From contig DBBR01000032.1 of NCBI GenBank assembly GCA_002292325.1, positions 1 to 15,850 on the forward strand: a stretch of 15,850 bases of DNA. Reading direction: 5' to 3'. The notes under the pieces are model-generated. The model saw only the letters and a program-made list of their open reading frames with translations. It had not been told where the DNA came from and did not search any database. Below, piece after piece: positions 13,504-15,850 of the stretch (position 1 is its first letter; every line of letters starts with the position of its first letter). The position numbers and the translations under genes were made by a program. This DNA comes from Flavobacteriales bacterium UBA979. GTDB taxonomy: Bacteria; Bacteroidota; Bacteroidia; Flavobacteriales_D; Sanyastnellaceae.

Positions 13504-15294
13504 TCAGTGCTTGATGAACATTTGTCCCTGGGTGAGTTCGTTTCGAATGACCTGAACAACATAAGAACCAGCAGGAAGACTGGATGTGTCCAGAACAACC
13601 GAACCTGTGCCTGGAGCAATGCGCTGCATCATGATCTCACGACCTGACAAATCTGTCATGATCAACTGAGCCTCAGCTTGACTTGATTGAAAATCAATGG
13701 TCAAAGAACCACGAAACGGGTTCGGGTACGCTGTAAATTCACCTTGCAATAATTCATTGACAGCAACCACGCAGGTGGTGCATTTATTGAAGCAAACAGC
13801 CTCTAAAATTTCAGCCTCACCGCTTCGCTCATGGATTCTATTGTATGCCCCAAATCCATTGGCAAGACCACACCCTTCCAATTCGAAATTGGACAATTCG
13901 TTGCCCTCCTCATCCAATAGGATTCCCGACTCCTCGATGAAATCTACACCATTGTCACCTGTTGAAGGATCGCCATTGACGAATTTGTAAAGCACCGTTG
14001 AGGCTCCGCTAATCGATGCCGTCACTTCATATACTCCGTCTGCATCAGCATCTGTCATTTGCAAAGCACCCGATTGCCAGTTTGGAGCGGTGAAGTTGCC
14101 AATGACCCAAACGCCATTCGCATTGACTTCTTCTTCGGACATTTCGACACGGAACGTAACATCCGCAGGATCTGGATTTTCGACACAACCCGCTTCGCAA
14201 GAGTTATAGCATACTTCGTAAACCAAATCATCGGCACCGACACTCAATAATCGGTTATCGCTTCCCTCCGCAGCGCAATCCCCTACAATCAGTTCATTGT
14301 CTACGTTTCCATCGCCATTGCCACTCCAGTCATTGCCGTTAACAAACTTGAATTGAATGTCACTTGCAGCAATGCCAATGGTCGTTTCCCAAATTCCATC
14401 CTCATCATCGTCTGTCAAAGGATTCGCTGACGGGGTCCATCCTTGAAAGCTCCCTGCGATGTGCACGCCATTTATTGAAACTGTTTCCTGTGTCGTCATA
14501 TCCACACGAAAAGTCACTTGGGTCGGAGAAAGGCAGGTACCACAAGCATTGTAGCATGGAGCGGCATTTGTTTCAACATTGCCCACCATGACCATGTTCA
14601 GGTCTGTCAGTTCAAGGACGCGGTTACCGAAGTCGTCAGCGCAATCCTCGCCTGCCAAATTTTCATTCGGGTTGGTCCAGCTGTTGCCATTGATGAATTT
14701 GAACGTTAGCATGCCTTCATCCAAAGAGTCTGGATAAAATGATGCCCAATATTCCCACACGCCATCGCCATCAGCATCCGACATTGCACTGCCCGCGGGA
14801 TCCCAACCTTGGAAGTTGCCTGCAACGTGGACTCCATTTGGCGATACGGCCGCCTCAACACTCATGTCAACACGCATGCGAACAGTGGTCATACCACAGG
14901 CCGCACAGCTCTCATAGCACACATGGTATGTTAACTCTGCATCATCTGCCGCGACGTGAATGAAGCGGTTATCGTTCCCAGCAACTTCAACCTGGCATGT
15001 CGGTGGCACGTCTTCTGCAAAATCCCAAGATGCTCCATTGATGAATTTAAACTCGTACGTGCTGTCCGATGGCAATTCAATGGTCACTTCATGAATGCCA
15101 TCCATATCATCGTCTGTAAGCACAGTGGCCGCTGGATCCCAGCCTTGGAAATTACCTGCGAGGTGCACGCCTTCTGCTGCGACTACTTCATTGCTCATAT
15201 CCACCTGGAACGTGATGGCCGACTGAGCGATGCCCATGGATATAGAAAGCGACGTAAAAAGCAATAGAGCGATTAATGTGTTTAAATTTTTCAT
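13504..15294 (-). CDS. Protein D: secreted protein with four CBM/E-set-like modules and T9SS sorting domain
   Basis: The 596-residue product starts with a signal peptide (1-24, ending MGIAQ). Four related modules follow, at about 26-133, 137-254, 258-370 and 377-508. Each begins VTFRVDM-like, then NGVHxAGxFQGWxP, then a TDxDxDGxxE loop, then a F-K-F-x-NG strand, then a Cys-containing end (CYxxC..C). The GVHVAGNFQGWDP and KFINGN patterns resemble glycogen/starch-binding CBM48/CBM20 or AMPK-beta E-set domains, so carbohydrate binding is plausible. The fourth module is divergent (GVWVIGNFTAPNW). Residues 515-596 are a T9SS C-terminal domain (FTAYPNPFRGSLTIDF, LIMTDLSGREI, GSYVVQVIRNELTQGQMFIKH-type end). 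No catalytic domain is present, so it would be a binding, adhesive or surface protein. A full -33/-7 promoter lies upstream. Confidence 0.9.
   Translation of the reverse strand: MKNLNTLIALLLFTSLSISMGIAQSAITFQVDMSNEVVAAEGVHLAGNFQGWDPAATVLTDDDMDGIHEVTIELPSDSTYEFKFINGASWDFAEDVPPTCQVEVAGNDNRFIHVAADDAELTYHVCYESCAACGMTTVRMRVDMSVEAAVSPNGVHVAGNFQGWDPAGSAMSDADGDGVWEYWASFYPDSLDEGMLTFKFINGNSWTNPNENLAGEDCADDFGNRVLELTDLNMVMVGNVETNAAPCYNACGTCLSPTQVTFRVDMTTQETVSINGVHIAGSFQGWTPSANPLTDDDEDGIWETTIGIAASDIQFKFVNGNDWSGNGDGNVDNELIVGDCAAEGSDNRLLSVGADDLVYEVCYNSCEAGCVENPDPADVTFRVEMSEEEVNANGVWVIGNFTAPNWQSGALQMTDADADGVYEVTASISGASTVLYKFVNGDPSTGDNGVDFIEESGILLDEEGNELSNFELEGCGLANGFGAYNRIHERSGEAEILEAVCFNKCTTCVVAVNELLQGEFTAYPNPFRGSLTIDFQSSQAEAQLIMTDLSGREIMMQRIAPGTGSVVLDTSSLPAGSYVVQVIRNELTQGQMFIKH
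13507..13752 (-). other. T9SS type A C-terminal sorting domain of protein D
   Basis: Residues 515-596: TAYPNPFRGSLTIDF opens it, AQLIMTDLSGREIMMQ is the middle, SSLPAGSYVVQVI closes it. This is the cleanest of the four sorting domains in the window. Confidence 0.9.
13771..15219 (-). repeat. Four tandem CBM/E-set-like modules in protein D
   Basis: Module DNA spans are about 14896-15219, 14533-14886, 14185-14523 and 13771-14166. Modules 1-3 share AGxFQGWxP; module 4 has lost it. All four keep an acidic DxDxDGxxE-type loop (DDDMDGIHE, DADGDGVWE, DDDEDGIWE, DADADGVYE), which may bind calcium. Confidence 0.82.
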
Positions 15295-15323
15295 GAATTC
15301 GGTATTTGAGAAATGAATGGTGT

Positions 15324-15352
15324 CAAAAGTACACGAACAAATTTAACGGCAA
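15324..15352 (-). promoter_or_regulatory. Promoter of protein D gene (-33 and -7)
   Basis: On the - strand TTG (15352-15350), an 18-base spacer and TACTTTTG (15331-15324) match the Bacteroidota TTG / TAnnTTTG promoter with correct spacing. The -7 box lies 29 bases before the ATG. This is the best promoter in the window. Confidence 0.72.
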
Positions 15353-15412
15353 GATTCGTTAGTTTCTCAATGTGAGTTTCAAAAACTTTTCAACCGAGCC
15401 AGGACATTGATG

Positions 15413-15850
15413 TCAAAAGTTGGGCCTACCGAGGCCAAATGCTTGAATGGGTTCGAGCATTTTTGATGGCCAAGCCACGGTTTTGCCCGAGTTATGATTG
15501 TACGAAACAAGAACAGAACTCGCGGATGCCAATTTCAGCCACTTCCCCTCCACACATTTCATGACTTCATAAGCAGCTGTCATGCTCTTTTCTCCAACAC
15601 GTTCTACCCACGTGACAATCCTGACATCATCATTGAACAGAATCGGCAATCGATAATCAATTTCATGCCGAGCGACCACCATTCCCGCTTCCTGCCAATT
15701 CCATTTACTCCCGACAAGACCTTCAAAGAACTGAATCCTACTTTGCTCAAAATAATTGAAATAGGTGGCATTGTTTACGATTCCAGCGGCGTCTATGTCG
15801 ACGAACCGAATCTCTGGCTGGTAAACTTGGCACTCAGGTAATTGAAATGA
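15413..15850 (-). CDS. Acyl-CoA thioesterase, 4HBT/YbgC hot-dog family, C-terminal part (5' end outside window)
   Basis: The frame is open on the - strand from base 15850 to the TGA at 15413-15415, about 145 residues visible and nearly a whole 4HBT-family protein (usually 130-150). Near the visible N-terminus RFVDIDAAGIVNNATYFNYFE is the 4HBT signature; the second Asp (residue 20 of the fragment) corresponds to catalytic Asp17 of Pseudomonas 4-hydroxybenzoyl-CoA thioesterase. Downstream RHEIDYRLPILFNDDVRIVTWVERVG is the typical second conserved block. The enzyme hydrolyses acyl-CoA thioesters in the cytoplasm; the acyl substrate is unknown. An internal ATG at 15682 is in frame but far inside the domain and cannot be the start. 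The real start is probably just to the right of the window. No convincing terminator was found in 15353-15412. Confidence 0.88.
   Translation of the reverse strand, partial: SFQLPECQVYQPEIRFVDIDAAGIVNNATYFNYFEQSRIQFFEGLVGSKWNWQEAGMVVARHEIDYRLPILFNDDVRIVTWVERVGEKSMTAAYEVMKCVEGKWLKLASASSVLVSYNHNSGKTVAWPSKMLEPIQAFGLGRPNF

Noticed and set aside
15321..15420. TGTCAAAAGT present twice, 90 bases apart
   Set aside because: One copy covers the protein D -7 box and the other the thioesterase stop codon; the flanks share nothing, so chance is likely.

Overview
The window looks like chromosomal DNA from a member of the Bacteroidota, most likely an aquatic Flavobacteriales lineage of the Cryomorphaceae/Schleiferiaceae/Crocinitomicaceae type. 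The grounds are four large secreted proteins with type IX secretion (T9SS) C-terminal sorting domains, SprB-like repeats, -7 boxes of the form TAnnTTTG, and mostly absent Shine-Dalgarno sites. The order-level placement rests on recalled family distribution, not on a search.

Left part, + strand (1-3352), housekeeping genes: the C-terminal end of a POT-family peptide/H+ symporter with its terminator; an exported thioredoxin-fold protein with a WCGPC motif; then citrate synthase (gltA) followed 5 bases later by a divergent enoyl-CoA hydratase/isomerase-family protein, probably one operon. A bidirectional terminator at 3404-3432 closes this operon and also the opposite-strand genes.

Right part, - strand (3448-15850), read from right to left: the C-terminal part of a hot-dog acyl-CoA thioesterase, then four consecutive secreted repeat proteins. 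D (13504-15294) carries four CBM/E-set-like modules. C (10890-13298) carries one N-terminal domain of unknown function and six SprB-like repeats. B (5798-10771) is a 1657-residue mosaic with three copies of the same unknown domain, about 18 Cys-rich modules, five calcium-loop-like modules, two HYR-like domains and two SprB-like repeats. A (3448-5682) has one copy of the unknown domain, nine Cys-rich modules, five calcium-loop-like modules and one SprB-like repeat. All four have signal peptides and T9SS C-terminal domains, so they should pass the inner membrane by Sec and be displayed on or released from the cell surface. Hairpin terminators lie after each gene, which suggests separate transcription units rather than one operon.

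The most notable content is the shared N-terminal domain, called here the 'DSWVTIG domain': five copies in three neighbouring genes, coupled to Cys-rich and Ca-loop modules. I do not recognise it as a named family. No RNA genes, insertion sequences, CRISPR arrays or phage genes were seen. No gene-free stretch exceeds about 210 bases.
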